DNA of 50,115 bases from DASUBN01 sp035691665 (GCA_035691665.1 DASSIS010000093.1:1-50115); one strand, 5' to 3'. Shown: positions 24,583-33,074, counted from the stretch's first letter. Program-made: numbers and translations. The notes: generated by a model not told the origin, from the sequence alone.

Positions 24583-25176
24583 ATGACGTCGGCTGATATG
24601 GATATCGAGACCCAGATCGCCTTCGGAGCCGTGGTCGGTATCGCACTGATGGCTTTGCACAAGCTCGTGCGCCTGCTCTTGGACCGGAATGCGGTGGATC
24701 GCTGGACACGGGTGGAAGCGCAACTGGAAGACCTCCGCATCACCATGCCGCCGAAGCGCATGAGCTCGGACCTGCGTGTGGTCTGGGCCCGGTACAGTTA
24801 CAGCTTCGGCGGCATGACCTATCAGGGACGGAGCATCTCTGTCCTGGATCTCCTGCCGTTCCCGATAAACCAATACAGGGCGGGTGTCTACCAGCCGCTG
24901 GAAGAGATCTTCAAGACCACCAAACGCATCCATGCTTCGGTGGACCCAGCCAACCCTTCTCGTGCGGTGCTGCTGGAAACGCCCATGGGCTGGTACATTG
25001 CCGGTGGCCTGTTCATCGTCGTCAGCGTCCCGGCGATCTTCTACCAGCTCGGTTTCTTCACGCTCCCGAGCACCGTCCTCGCCACCACCGGCGCCATCGG
25101 CGTCGGCCTGTACCTGTCGGTGTTGATGTTCTCGCACAAGGTGGGGATGCGCTGGCCCCGGCCGTCCGAGAGCTGA
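24583..25176 (+). CDS. DUF3592-like membrane protein
   Basis: This 197-residue protein has one N-terminal helix (about 12-31). An extracytoplasmic or cytosolic beta-rich domain follows (RWTRVEAQLEDLRI, then VVWARYSYSFGGMTYQGRSIS, which fits the DUF3592 pattern). A helix pair lies at about 139-158 and 165-183. A very strong ribosome-binding site, AAGGAGATATACG, lies 6 nt before the ATG. It starts 14 bp after the GH92 stop, so it is probably in the same transcript, but nothing links it to sugar use. Confidence 0.65.
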   Translation: MTSADMDIETQIAFGAVVGIALMALHKLVRLLLDRNAVDRWTRVEAQLEDLRITMPPKRMSSDLRVVWARYSYSFGGMTYQGRSISVLDLLPFPINQYRAGVYQPLEEIFKTTKRIHASVDPANPSRAVLLETPMGWYIAGGLFIVVSVPAIFYQLGFFTLPSTVLATTGAIGVGLYLSVLMFSHKVGMRWPRPSES

Positions 25177-25190
25177 ATCCCCAAACGCAC

Positions 25191-27425
25191 TCAGCGGCTG
25201 TCCAGCAGGCCTTTCTCCAAGGCGAGGTAAGCTGCCCGGACCTCCTCCGCCGTGGCCGGAGCGATCTCCTCGTCGCTGTAACGCGCGCGACCGAAGGTCT
25301 CGGTGAGGGACCGCCACGCCTCCTCCTGGGCCGAGAGCGGCCCGGCGGCGAGCGCGGTCGCGTACTCCTCCACGCTCATGCCCGGGGGGCGCGGGTGCCC
25401 CAGGGCAGCGAGCAGCCGCTCCAGCTGCAGGTAGCAGGCGAGCACGAGTGCCCGGGCGCCGGCGCGGCGGGCCCGCCGGATGCGGTGGACCGCCTGCGCC
25501 CGCAGCAACAGCAGCCGGAGGCGGCTCCCATAGCGACGGACCAACAGGGCCGTACCCGCCGCCACGATCGCGATGGCGACAAGCCAGGGCCCGAACCGGC
25601 GCAGCCAGACGAGCAGCAGCGCGGGCAGGCTCTCGACAGCCTGCTTCACGTTTTGCAAGGCCTGCTTCAGCACCTGCAGCGCCTCCGTGCGCAGCGCCCG
25701 GGGGTCCAGCTGCTGGGCGGTGCGTGCGAGTTCGTCCACGTAGTCCCCAAGCCCGGCCGCGGGCGTCAGGGGATGGGTCTCTTGCCCGGGGAGCGCATAG
25801 ATGGATGTCGGCTCGAACGTGACCCAATCCACGTCACCGATCCGTGCCTCGACCCAGGCGTGGCCGTCTATGCCCCGCACTTCGTAGTAGCCCGTCACCG
25901 GGTTGCGTTCGTGCACCGAGAAGCCGGTGACCACCCGACTGGGTATGCCGAGGGTGCGCAACATGATCGCCATGGCGGTGGCGAAGTATTCGCAGTGCCC
26001 GCGGCGGGTGTCGAACAGGAACTCGGCGAGGGGGATGTCGTTCTGCTGCGCCGCGGTCTCGAGGGTGTATTGGTAGTTCTCGCGCAGGTAGCGTTCGATG
26101 GCTTCGGCCGCCGCCATGCCGCTGCGCCCCGCCGCCACCCGCTTGGCGAGCGCGGCCACGCGCGGGTCCAGGTCGTCTGGCAGCTGCAGGTAGGGCGCGT
26201 CGTCAGCCACCGCGGCGGGATCGCCGAGCGGATGACCGTCCAGGAAGTCCTGATGGAAGGCGACGGAATAGACGGTGCCCTTCTCCAGCGGCTGCGGCGC
26301 GAACAACCCGCCGTCGCGGTCGCGGGCGATCACCGTGCCGGGGAAGTCGAGCTCGTCAGCCTGGGAAGCGGCGAAGATGATGTCGCTCACCGTGGCCGCC
26401 ATCTCCACCGTGTGGCTCAGGGTCGGGCGGTCCTGCTCCCGGAGCCTGACGTCGTGGATCTCCACGTCGAGCTTCTCGGTCTCCGGCCGGCTATCGCTCC
26501 AGCTATTGCCCTGGAACGTATCGAAAGCGCGGCCGCGCAGGTACAAGGGCCGGTCGGCGTGGACGTACATGACGATGGCGTTGGGGTCGCGTCCTCCCTG
26601 AGCCGATGGGCTGTCGATGGGCATCTTGGACGTGAACCCACTGTAGGTCGGGGTCACGTCCACTGCCGCGCCGGCGCTGGAAGGTTCCGTATCCTGTGCC
26701 GCCTGTGGCTGTGACTGCTTCTGCCCCTCCTGTTGCTTCTTGTCGAAGCCCTTGCCCGCTTCATCCTGCCAGTCCTGGCGGTGGTAGTAGTGGCCGCCAC
26801 CGGCGAAGAAACCCCCGGCATGGGTGGCCGGGGGCTGGGGCGTGACGAGGTACAGGATCGCCGCCAGCGCCAGGATGACACCGGTGAGCAGCCCCATGCC
26901 CGAGGGCAGGCGGAAGCGTCCTGCGCTCATGGCGACCCCATGGGCACCTTCCGCGCGTTGCTCGAAGTGCAGTGCCGTGAGCGTGCACACCCCGGCGAGC
27001 GCATAGGCCGCGATGCAGAAGATGAACAGGGCGCTGCGGCTCTCGGACGCCGCGAACAGGATCACCGCGAAGGAGATGGCGAGGGCGAAGTAGAGCTCGC
27101 GGGGCCGACTCAGGGTGAAGTTCTGCGCGCCCTGCATGAACAGGATGAAGGTGAGCAGCGCGGCCACGAGCCCCTGCAGCGCCAGCATGGCGACGAAGGC
27201 CAGTACGCCGACCACCGCCACGCCGTTGGTGAGTTGCTGCAGCGCCGGGTTCTCTTTCTGGGCATTGCTGAAACCGAAGGCGAGCCCGATGGTATAGAAC
27301 GAGCCCCATAGCAGCAGTGTCGCGAGGAAGCCGAGCAGGCCGTCGCTCACGCTGCCCCGGGCGGTGGCGGCGGCCATCAGCATGCACCACAGGCTCACGT
27401 ACACGGTGATATACCGGAACCTCAT
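25191..27425 (-). CDS. TgpA-like transglutaminase membrane protein
   Basis: This 744-residue protein has the TgpA layout. A cluster of N-terminal membrane helices (residues about 1-200, DUF3488) leads into a periplasmic domain with a transglutaminase-like core. Its catalytic Cys is in RRGHCEYFATAMAIMLRTLGIPSR, His in GIDGHAWVEA and Asp in DVDWVTFEPT. One TM helix (about residues 615-635) and a cytosolic DUF4129-type tail follow. It overlaps the DUF58 gene by 4 bp and ends the MoxR operon. The substrate of such proteins is not firmly known; TgpA is essential in Pseudomonas. Confidence 0.85.
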   Translation of the reverse strand: MRFRYITVYVSLWCMLMAAATARGSVSDGLLGFLATLLLWGSFYTIGLAFGFSNAQKENPALQQLTNGVAVVGVLAFVAMLALQGLVAALLTFILFMQGAQNFTLSRPRELYFALAISFAVILFAASESRSALFIFCIAAYALAGVCTLTALHFEQRAEGAHGVAMSAGRFRLPSGMGLLTGVILALAAILYLVTPQPPATHAGGFFAGGGHYYHRQDWQDEAGKGFDKKQQEGQKQSQPQAAQDTEPSSAGAAVDVTPTYSGFTSKMPIDSPSAQGGRDPNAIVMYVHADRPLYLRGRAFDTFQGNSWSDSRPETEKLDVEIHDVRLREQDRPTLSHTVEMAATVSDIIFAASQADELDFPGTVIARDRDGGLFAPQPLEKGTVYSVAFHQDFLDGHPLGDPAAVADDAPYLQLPDDLDPRVAALAKRVAAGRSGMAAAEAIERYLRENYQYTLETAAQQNDIPLAEFLFDTRRGHCEYFATAMAIMLRTLGIPSRVVTGFSVHERNPVTGYYEVRGIDGHAWVEARIGDVDWVTFEPTSIYALPGQETHPLTPAAGLGDYVDELARTAQQLDPRALRTEALQVLKQALQNVKQAVESLPALLLVWLRRFGPWLVAIAIVAAGTALLVRRYGSRLRLLLLRAQAVHRIRRARRAGARALVLACYLQLERLLAALGHPRPPGMSVEEYATALAAGPLSAQEEAWRSLTETFGRARYSDEEIAPATAEEVRAAYLALEKGLLDSR

Positions 27426-28639
27426 CGCGGCCCCCGGAACAGCGTCTCGAGGTCGTCGCCATGGCGCACCCGGTAGACCGGTTCGCGGGCGTCCGGCTCC
27501 TGCCGCGCCATGCCGCCCGAGGGCAGGCCTCGGTCGAAGCTGCGCGCATCGAACAGCACGCGTACCGGCCGTATGCGCCGGCTGAAGCTGACGCCCCGTT
27601 CCATGGAACCCCAGGTAGCGTCCGCGTTCTCGAAGGTGACGAGCAGGCTGCCGTCACCCAGCTCGTGCTGGGCCCGCTGCACCGACATCCCGTAGGTGAA
27701 GCTGTCGCCGGGCTGCACCCAGGCGAGCGCCTCGAGCACGCGCCGCAGCTGCTCCGGTCCACTGCCCGGCGGCACCAGCAATGGGGTGTGCCCGTAGCCG
27801 AGCAGCCGCACCCGATGGCCGCTGGCGAGCGCGTGCTGCGCCACCGACGCGGCGATGCGGACGGCGTATTCGAAGTTCGAATCTCGCTGCCGGCCGTGGA
27901 TGGCGTTGCGGTCTAGGTTCAACAACAGGCACACGTCCGCGTGGCTGATCTTCTCGAACTCGCGCACCACCAGGGTGCCGCGGTGGGCCGAGAGCGGCCA
28001 ATGGATATAGCGTGGATTGTCGCCGCGCACGTATTCGCGGATGTTCAGGAACTCGGTGGAGTTGCCCGCGGCAGCGGCCGGGCTGGTCTCGGCCATGGAG
28101 AGGAACGCAGCCGTGAGATAGGGGAAATAGCCGATGCGGAACGGTCGTGGATAGACGAGCACCCGGGTGAGGCTGTCCGGCACCGTGCGCCGCGCGGTGC
28201 GCAGGCCGAGCGGGAAGCCGGTCTCCAGGGTTACCGGCCCGAGTTCGTGCTCACCGCGCCAATCGCAGCGGACCTGTATGCTGACCCGGGTCGGCGCGTT
28301 ACCACCCACCCGTTCCACGAAGGCGAGCGGCTCCTGGTCCTCAGGCACCGCGCAGGGGATCGTATCCCGCACCCCGAGCATGTAACGCGCCTTGCCGCCG
28401 GTGTGACTGAGCTCCAGCGCGACCTCGAGTGCCTCACCGGCCTGCACCTTGGCAGCGTGAAGGCGACGCACGCTGACGCCGCGCAGGTTCCACCACGGTG
28501 CCGCATATCCGGCGGCGAGGGTGGCGGCCACCAGCGCGAACATACCGTAGAGGAGCGCGATGCCGCGGTTCCAGGCCACCAGGAACAGGACCACGGCGAG
28601 GATACCCAGCGCCGCCCCGAGGCTGAACTGACGCGGCAC
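27422..28639 (-). CDS. DUF58 domain protein of the MoxR operon
   Basis: This 405-residue protein has two N-terminal membrane helices (about 8-28 and 30-48). A beta-rich region follows, then the DUF58 core with EYVRGDNPRYIHWPLSAHRGTLVVREFE and a vWA-like end starting CLLLNLDRN. Proteins of this type form a unit with MoxR ATPases and transglutaminases. It lies 4 bp after the ATPase gene and overlaps the next gene by 4 bp. The role (membrane-linked protein assembly or envelope function) is family knowledge only. Confidence 0.85.
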   Translation of the reverse strand: MPRQFSLGAALGILAVVLFLVAWNRGIALLYGMFALVAATLAAGYAAPWWNLRGVSVRRLHAAKVQAGEALEVALELSHTGGKARYMLGVRDTIPCAVPEDQEPLAFVERVGGNAPTRVSIQVRCDWRGEHELGPVTLETGFPLGLRTARRTVPDSLTRVLVYPRPFRIGYFPYLTAAFLSMAETSPAAAAGNSTEFLNIREYVRGDNPRYIHWPLSAHRGTLVVREFEKISHADVCLLLNLDRNAIHGRQRDSNFEYAVRIAASVAQHALASGHRVRLLGYGHTPLLVPPGSGPEQLRRVLEALAWVQPGDSFTYGMSVQRAQHELGDGSLLVTFENADATWGSMERGVSFSRRIRPVRVLFDARSFDRGLPSGGMARQEPDAREPVYRVRHGDDLETLFRGPR

Positions 28640-28643
28640 GGTT

Positions 28644-29597
28644 TCAGCCTGCCGCGGTGGCCGCTACCGGGACCTTAACCTTGCCGAGGATCTCCCCCAC
28701 CACCGCTTCGGCGGACTTGCCGACCGACTGGGCGCGGGAGCGGGCGATGAGCCGATGTGCCAGCACCGGTACCGCCACCTGTTTGATCATCTGCGGTTCC
28801 ACGTAGTTCTTGCCACCGATGAGCGCCACCGCCTGGGTGGCCTTCATCAAGGCGATGGAACCACGCGGGCTCGCGCCGAGTTCCAGCTCCGGGTGATTGC
28901 GGGTCGCCTGCACCACCTCGGCGATGTAGCGCTGCACGTCCTCGCTCACCGTCACCTTGCTGACCTGGGCCTGGAGCGCCGCCAGCGTCTGTTTGTCGAG
29001 CACCGGCTGCAGGCTATCGATGGGATGATGCTCGCGCTGGGCGCTCATGATGCTGACTTCGTCGCTGAGCGCCGGGTAGCCCAGGTTGATACGCATGAAG
29101 AAGCGGTCCAACTGCGCCTCGGGGAGCGGGTAGGTGCCGGCGAACTCCACCGGGTTCTGGGTGGCGATCACCATGAACACGTCCTGCATCGGATAGGTGC
29201 GCCCCTCCACCGTCACCTGGCCCTCAGCCATGCATTCCAGGAGACTCGACTGGGTGCGGGGCGTGGTGCGGTTGATCTCGTCCGCCAGCAGGAAGTTGGT
29301 GAACACCGGCCCCGGGCGGAATTCGAACTCCAGGGTCTTCTGGTTATAGATCGACACTCCGGTGACGTCCGAGGGCAGCATGTCCGGCGTGCACTGCAGA
29401 CGCTTGAAGTCCGCGCTGGTGGAGCGAGCCAGGGCCCGCGCCAGCATGGTCTTGCCCACCCCCGGCACGTCCTCGATCAGGAGGTGCCCGCGGCAGAGCA
29501 TGCTCACCAGGCTGAGGAGCACCGGCTCCTTCTTGCCCAGGATCACGCTGGATACGTTCTTATAGAGCTTCGAGAGCCCCTCGCGAGGTGCATCCAT
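28644..29597 (-). CDS. MoxR-family AAA+ ATPase
   Basis: This 317-residue AAA+ protein of the MoxR clade has Walker A VPGVGKT at residues 44-50, Walker B LLADEINRTTPRTQSSLLECM, sensor 1 VIATQNPVEFAGTYPLPEAQLDRFF, and a C-terminal lid ELGASPRGSIALMKATQA. It is first in the operon with the DUF58 and TgpA-like genes, the common three-gene arrangement in gammaproteobacteria. MoxR ATPases act as chaperones for assembly of protein complexes. The client here is unknown. Confidence 0.9.
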   Translation of the reverse strand: MDAPREGLSKLYKNVSSVILGKKEPVLLSLVSMLCRGHLLIEDVPGVGKTMLARALARSTSADFKRLQCTPDMLPSDVTGVSIYNQKTLEFEFRPGPVFTNFLLADEINRTTPRTQSSLLECMAEGQVTVEGRTYPMQDVFMVIATQNPVEFAGTYPLPEAQLDRFFMRINLGYPALSDEVSIMSAQREHHPIDSLQPVLDKQTLAALQAQVSKVTVSEDVQRYIAEVVQATRNHPELELGASPRGSIALMKATQAVALIGGKNYVEPQMIKQVAVPVLAHRLIARSRAQSVGKSAEAVVGEILGKVKVPVAATAAG

Positions 29598-29727
29598 TTC
29601 TATCCCCTTTATTCCCTATCGTTCTTTGGTATGGGCCATTTCATCTTATATCAAGTCCAGGCATTGTCTGAATCTAAGGTGTGCACCCGAAGAGGCGAGG
29701 CGCATTGCGCCGAGCGGGCGGCCAGGG

Positions 29728-29770
29728 GTCCGAGGCACGGCCTCGGACGGGCATACAAGGATGTATGCCC
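29728..29770. repeat. Two adjacent perfect hairpins, REP-like
   Basis: gtccgagg-cacgg-cctcggac (29728-29748) is followed directly by gggcataca-agga-tgtatgccc (29749-29770) and then tgga. The second has the same arm-AGGA-arm-CTGGA plan as the hairpins at 29956 and 30221. Confidence 0.55.
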
Positions 29771-29856
29771 TGGATCGCAAGCGGAGCCGGATGCGTAGCG
29801 CAGCGGGCCGCCCTGGACCGAAAGCGGAGCAGGAAGCGAAGCTTTCGGCGAACCGT

Positions 29857-29889
29857 GGGTTCGAATCCCCCTTTGAACTCGCCAAATAA
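29857..29889 (+). repeat. tRNA-3'-end-like repeat, copy 1
   Basis: Starts gggttcgaatccccc, a T-loop-like sequence, and ends with a CCA-containing gaactcgccaaataa. The same 33 bases recur exactly at 30023-30055. No matching acceptor or D arm is found upstream, so this is a tail fragment, not a tRNA. Confidence 0.6.
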
Positions 29890-29891
29890 AT

Positions 29892-29919
29892 AAGCCCCTG
29901 CTCTTTGGCAGGGGCTTTC
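29892..29919 (+). terminator. Terminator-type hairpin after tRNA-tail copy 1
   Basis: aagcccctgc-tcttt-ggcaggggctt, with TT after the stem, directly behind the tRNA-tail-like copy. Confidence 0.6.
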
Positions 29920-29955
29920 ATTCGCGCCCGAAGGGGCGAGCCGCATGCGGCGAGC

Positions 29956-29976
29956 GCCCGCACAGGATGTGCGGGC
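29956..29976. repeat. REP-like hairpin
   Basis: A perfect 9-bp stem, gcccgcaca-gga-tgtgcgggc, followed by tgga. Confidence 0.5.
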
Positions 29977-30022
29977 TGGACCGGGCCGCGGAGCAGGACG
30001 TGAAGCGGCACGGCGAACCCTT

Positions 30023-30055
30023 GGGTTCGAATCCCCCTTTGAACTCGCCAAATAA
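30023..30055 (+). repeat. tRNA-3'-end-like repeat, copy 2
   Basis: Exact second copy of the 33-nt sequence at 29857-29889, again followed by a hairpin terminator. Confidence 0.6.
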
Positions 30056-30087
30056 AAAGCCCCCTGCTCTTTGGCGGGGGGCTTTTT
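30054..30087. terminator. Bidirectional terminator of tRNA-Arg
   Basis: AAAAAGCCCCC pairs with GGGGGCTTTTT in an 11-bp stem. It has T runs on both strands, so it can stop transcription from the tRNA (minus strand) and from the plus side. Confidence 0.75.
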
Positions 30088-30090
30088 ATT

Positions 30091-30167
30091 TGGCGCGCCC
30101 GAAGGGATTCGAACCCCTGACCTTGTGCGCCGGAGGCACACGCTCTATCCAGCTGAGCTACGGGCGC
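30091..30167 (-). tRNA. tRNA-Arg(CCG)
   Basis: The 77-nt minus-strand cloverleaf is complete. The acceptor stem is GCGCCCG/CGGGCGC, the D arm GCTC...GAGC, and the anticodon stem TGTGC/GCACA with loop CTCCGGC (anticodon CCG). The T arm is AGGGG-TTCGAAT-CCCTT, the discriminator G, and CCA is encoded. A strong terminator follows at once. The first 19 nt of the gene are duplicated upstream at 30281-30299. Confidence 0.95.
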
Positions 30168-30220
30168 TTGTAAAACTTTTCTAAGTTGCGGTTCCGACCA
30201 TCCCTGGCGTTATGTCCAGC

Positions 30221-30237
30221 CCGGGCATCCTGCCCGG
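30221..30237. repeat. REP-like hairpin
   Basis: ccgggca-tcc-tgcccgg. On the minus strand it reads arm-GGA-arm-gctgga like the hairpins at 29749 and 29956. A second hairpin around gaagc-gatgc-ttc follows. Confidence 0.5.
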
Positions 30238-30280
30238 TCGCTCGCCGGAGGCGAAGCGATGCTTCGTCTCCGGCTCGCCC

Positions 30281-30299
30281 AGCTGAGCTACGGGCGCTT
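30281..30299 (-). pseudogene. Duplicated 5' fragment of tRNA-Arg
   Basis: agctgagctacgggcgctt is identical to 30151-30169, the 5' part of the tRNA-Arg gene plus two upstream bases. No other tRNA arms follow. The 19-nt direct repeat spans only 111 bp of hairpin-rich DNA. Confidence 0.7.
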
Positions 30300-30354
30300 T
30301 GAGGGGGCGGAAGGATACCGCAAGGACCGGGACCCGTCCAACCTGGCATCGCCA

Positions 30355-31563
30355 TCAGTCGGAACCCGGTCCTCCGAGGAGCTGGCCGTCCACGGTCTGG
30401 CCATAGTAGCTGTCCGAAGCGTGATAGAGCTGGCGGGTCTCTTCCAGCTTGCCCGTGTAGCGTGGATCCTGGGGCCGCGGATGGCCGTCCACGAAGGCCG
30501 CCACGTCCCAAGCCTGCTGTACGCTCAGCATGCCGCCGGCGCCATAGGGCATGCCGGCATGGATGAAGGCGGCGGCGTTGCTGAGGCGCTCCATGCCTGC
30601 GCCCCAGTTATAGGAACGCGGCCCCCAGAGGGGCGGGAACACCTGTTCACCCCGGGCGCTGCGCCCCGCCCCATCGTCGCCGTGACACATGGCGCAGTCC
30701 GCGGTGTAGACGGCGGCGCCGCGCGTACGGTCCACGGGGATCGGCGGCGGCGCCAGTTTCGGGTAACCCGCCGCCTTGGGCGTGAGCCCCACCGGCAGGC
30801 CGGTGGCGAGCCATTTGAAGTAGGCGATGAGGGCGTTCATCTCGGCGCTGTCGGCCGCTGGCGGCTTGCCGTTCATGCTGTAGCGGAAGCAATCCTGGAG
30901 CCGCTGGATGAGGCTATCCACCCGGTGGTTCTTGGCGCGGTACTTGGGGTAGGTCACGTAAGCAGCCCACATGGGCGAGGAATCGGCACCGCGCCCCTGG
31001 TCCAGGTGACAGTCCACGCAATCGAGCGCGTTGCCGACGTAAGCACCGGCGGCGGCACGGGTGTGGCTCATGACCTGCAGACCCTGCCAGATCACATCGC
31101 CCTCAGGTCCCGCGGGTATCGCGGTGAGCGGCGGCGGCGTGAAGTCGTCGGGGGACTGCGCGACCGCGTGGTAACCCGCGTCGTATCCTGGCCGCAACTC
31201 GACCGGAACCTCGCCGGGCTTGAGCGCGGCGAGGTAGGCGGAGACCGCCACGATGTCCTCCTCGCTCAGGTTCCGGCTCACCGCATGCATCACGCTCGAG
31301 GGCACATCCGTCGGGGTCTGCTGCTGCAACCCGTGCAGCACCGCGGTGAGCGCGGGCGCGGCGAGACCCGCGAGTGCCGGGATGGAGGGCGGCGTGCCAC
31401 CGAGGTCGGCGGCATGGCAGTCGCGGCAAGCGGGCACGCCATGGGACTCGTCGCCCACGGTGACGAGCGTCTGACCCCGGGCCAGCAGCGCGGCGGAGTC
31501 GGCACCCCAGGCCGGCGCGATCGCGGACATCAGCAGTCCGAACAGAAGCGCGCCTGCCCTCAC
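30355..31563 (-). CDS. Triheme cytochrome c with TsdA-like domain
   Basis: This 402-residue protein has a signal peptide and three haem-binding motifs: CRDCH (46-50), CVDCH (182-186) and CAMCH (290-294). The stretch around residues 178-260 (NALDCVDCHLDQGR, MWAAYVTYPKYR, QDCFRYSMNGKPP, EMNALIAYFKWLATG) closely follows thiosulfate dehydrogenase TsdA. Cys225 lies where that family has its unusual Cys haem ligand. TsdA is diheme; here an extra N-terminal cytochrome c domain is fused. It overlaps the solute-binding protein gene by 4 bp. Thiosulfate/tetrathionate redox chemistry is likely but not proven. Confidence 0.8.
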   Translation of the reverse strand: MRAGALLFGLLMSAIAPAWGADSAALLARGQTLVTVGDESHGVPACRDCHAADLGGTPPSIPALAGLAAPALTAVLHGLQQQTPTDVPSSVMHAVSRNLSEEDIVAVSAYLAALKPGEVPVELRPGYDAGYHAVAQSPDDFTPPPLTAIPAGPEGDVIWQGLQVMSHTRAAAGAYVGNALDCVDCHLDQGRGADSSPMWAAYVTYPKYRAKNHRVDSLIQRLQDCFRYSMNGKPPAADSAEMNALIAYFKWLATGLPVGLTPKAAGYPKLAPPPIPVDRTRGAAVYTADCAMCHGDDGAGRSARGEQVFPPLWGPRSYNWGAGMERLSNAAAFIHAGMPYGAGGMLSVQQAWDVAAFVDGHPRPQDPRYTGKLEETRQLYHASDSYYGQTVDGQLLGGPGSD

Positions 31564-32519
31564 GGCGACGGTGCCTCGAAGCCGTAACGGCGATAGATCG
31601 CCTGGCCTGCCGGGCTCAGCAGGAACTGCATGAAGGCCTGCGCGGCCTTGGGATGGGGCGCGTCCCGCATGAGGCCCGCGGCATAGGGCACGTCCATGTT
31701 CTCTCCGGCGGGTATCTCCACCAGCGCCACGGGGTTATGCAGGATGCTCTGCTGGAAATAGGCCTCGGTGTACCACACCGGCGCCGCGTCCGACTCGTGG
31801 CGCAGGATGCGCAGCGGCGTCTGGCGGTGATGGATGACGGTGAGATAGGTGCTGCCGTCCGCCACCTTGGTGTGCATGATCGTGTCGTCCAGGGCCTCTC
31901 CGCCGGCCTTCCGGTACAGGGCCTCGATGTTGCGCCCGATGCCCTCCCACTGCGGGTTCGGCATGCTCACGCGCACGTCGCCGCGGCCGAGATCGGCGAG
32001 GCCGCCGACATGCAGCGGGTTCCCCTGGTAGACCATGATGGCGAGGCGGTTGCGGCAATACACCTCGCTGCGTGAGAACCAGTGGTGCGCGGCCTGCAGC
32101 TCGTCGAGGCGCTTGCCCCCGGCGGTGAACACGTCCGGCTGCGCCGCCACCCTCAGGTTGCCCATCACCAGCGCGCCCTGCTCCACCTGCTTCTCCAGCA
32201 CCCCGGGCGGCAGGGTCTCCACGAAGAGGCGCGTGTATTCCGGATGGGCGACGCGGAACGCCTGCATCAGGTCATGCACCACCATGAACTGGTTGCCCGC
32301 GAAGAACACCGTGAGCTGCGGGTCTACCACGTCGCCGTGCAGGTCGGCCACGATGTCGATCTCGGGCACGGTGAAGGGTTCGCCGCCCCGGGGAGGCGGG
32401 TTCCAGGGCGGCAGGAAGGCGGTGCTGGCGACCGGCGGCGGTTCGGCCGCGGCCGGCAGCAGGAACAGGGCCAGCGCGAGCGCGCCGAGCCGCGACGACG
32501 GGAAGCGCGGAAGCTCCAC
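31560..32519 (-). CDS. Periplasmic solute-binding protein, ModA/SBP type II-like
   Basis: This 319-residue protein has a signal peptide (cleavage near LLPAAAEP). Its sequence fits a type II periplasmic binding protein: LTVFFAGNQFMVVHDLMQAF at the first lobe, NRLAIMVYQGNP and DLGRGDVRVSMPNPQWEGIG at the hinge, and DAPHPKAAQAFMQFLLSPAGQAIYRRYGF at the end. The end is typical of molybdate/sulfate/iron binders. No ABC permease or ATPase is near. As it sits between DsrE-like and TsdA-like genes, it may present a sulfur oxyanion to the cytochrome. That is inference. Confidence 0.72.
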   Translation of the reverse strand: MELPRFPSSRLGALALALFLLPAAAEPPPVASTAFLPPWNPPPRGGEPFTVPEIDIVADLHGDVVDPQLTVFFAGNQFMVVHDLMQAFRVAHPEYTRLFVETLPPGVLEKQVEQGALVMGNLRVAAQPDVFTAGGKRLDELQAAHHWFSRSEVYCRNRLAIMVYQGNPLHVGGLADLGRGDVRVSMPNPQWEGIGRNIEALYRKAGGEALDDTIMHTKVADGSTYLTVIHHRQTPLRILRHESDAAPVWYTEAYFQQSILHNPVALVEIPAGENMDVPYAAGLMRDAPHPKAAQAFMQFLLSPAGQAIYRRYGFEAPSP

Positions 32520-32525
32520 GGCGTC

Positions 32526-33074
32526 TTACATCGGCATGAGGGCGTAGCCCTGCTGCTGCAGGATGATGATGGTGGACAGGGCCGAGAGGGCCGGCTTGAC
32601 GTCCGGGTTCAGCTCCGAGACGTCGTACTTCAGCGCAGCCAGCGCCTGGCCGCAGACCACGATCTGCACGCCGGCGGCCTTGAGCTCCTGGATCAGCTTC
32701 AGGTTGGGGTTATCGGTACCGAACTGCTTCTGGTAGTGGACATTGTCCAGCACCAGCGGCGTCGCGCCGCCGTGCACGATGGCCACGAACTTGAGATGGT
32801 CGAGGGGCACGCCCGCGGAGACGAAGACGTTCACGGCCCGCGCCACGTGGTCGAGGGCATCGTTGACGTCCTTGGGATCGCTCGCGGCCTTGGTGACGCT
32901 GAACACGACCTTGTAGGTCTGGCTGCGGTCCGGCTGGATGGCCGCATCCGGCAGCGGATGCACGGCGCCGCCGTCCTTGATGGCCGGATGTTGCCAGAAA
33001 TCGTCGGCCTGGGCGGGCAGTGTCAGGGTCGCGGCCACCAATGCCGACAGGAACAGGCTCGTCAAGCTGCGCAT
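32526..33074 (-). CDS. Secreted DsrE/DsrF-like protein
   Basis: This 182-residue protein has a signal peptide (cleavage after LPAQA). Its DsrE-like fold shows YKVVFSVTKAASDPKDVNDALDHVARAVNVF, the FVAIVHGGATPLVLD strand-loop and IVVCGQALAALK with a single Cys141. That cysteine is at the position where sulfur-carrier members of the family hold persulfide. It is first in a three-gene operon (6 bp to the solute-binding protein gene). Exported DsrE-like proteins are of unknown role. Here a sulfur-trafficking role beside a TsdA-like cytochrome is plausible. Confidence 0.75.
   Translation of the reverse strand: MRSLTSLFLSALVAATLTLPAQADDFWQHPAIKDGGAVHPLPDAAIQPDRSQTYKVVFSVTKAASDPKDVNDALDHVARAVNVFVSAGVPLDHLKFVAIVHGGATPLVLDNVHYQKQFGTDNPNLKLIQELKAAGVQIVVCGQALAALKYDVSELNPDVKPALSALSTIIILQQQGYALMPM

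Larger units (their letters stand above)
29598..30090. other. 493-bp intergenic block of repeats, tRNA-tail copies and terminators
   Basis: No gene is supported between the MoxR operon and tRNA-Arg. The block holds two diverged units, each with hairpins, then an identical 33-nt sequence with a tRNA T-loop, then a terminator. Long frames here translate to chains such as LASSKGDSNPR, which come from reading tRNA tails and repeats as protein. Confidence 0.6.

Noticed and set aside
29646..30141. Minus-strand frames with LASSKGDSNPR-like repeats
   Set aside because: They arise from reading tRNA tails, terminators and hairpin repeats as protein; no start signal or family pattern.
29728..30237. CRISPR array
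   Set aside because: The repeats are few, unevenly spaced and form hairpins with differing arms; there are no regular spacers and no cas genes.
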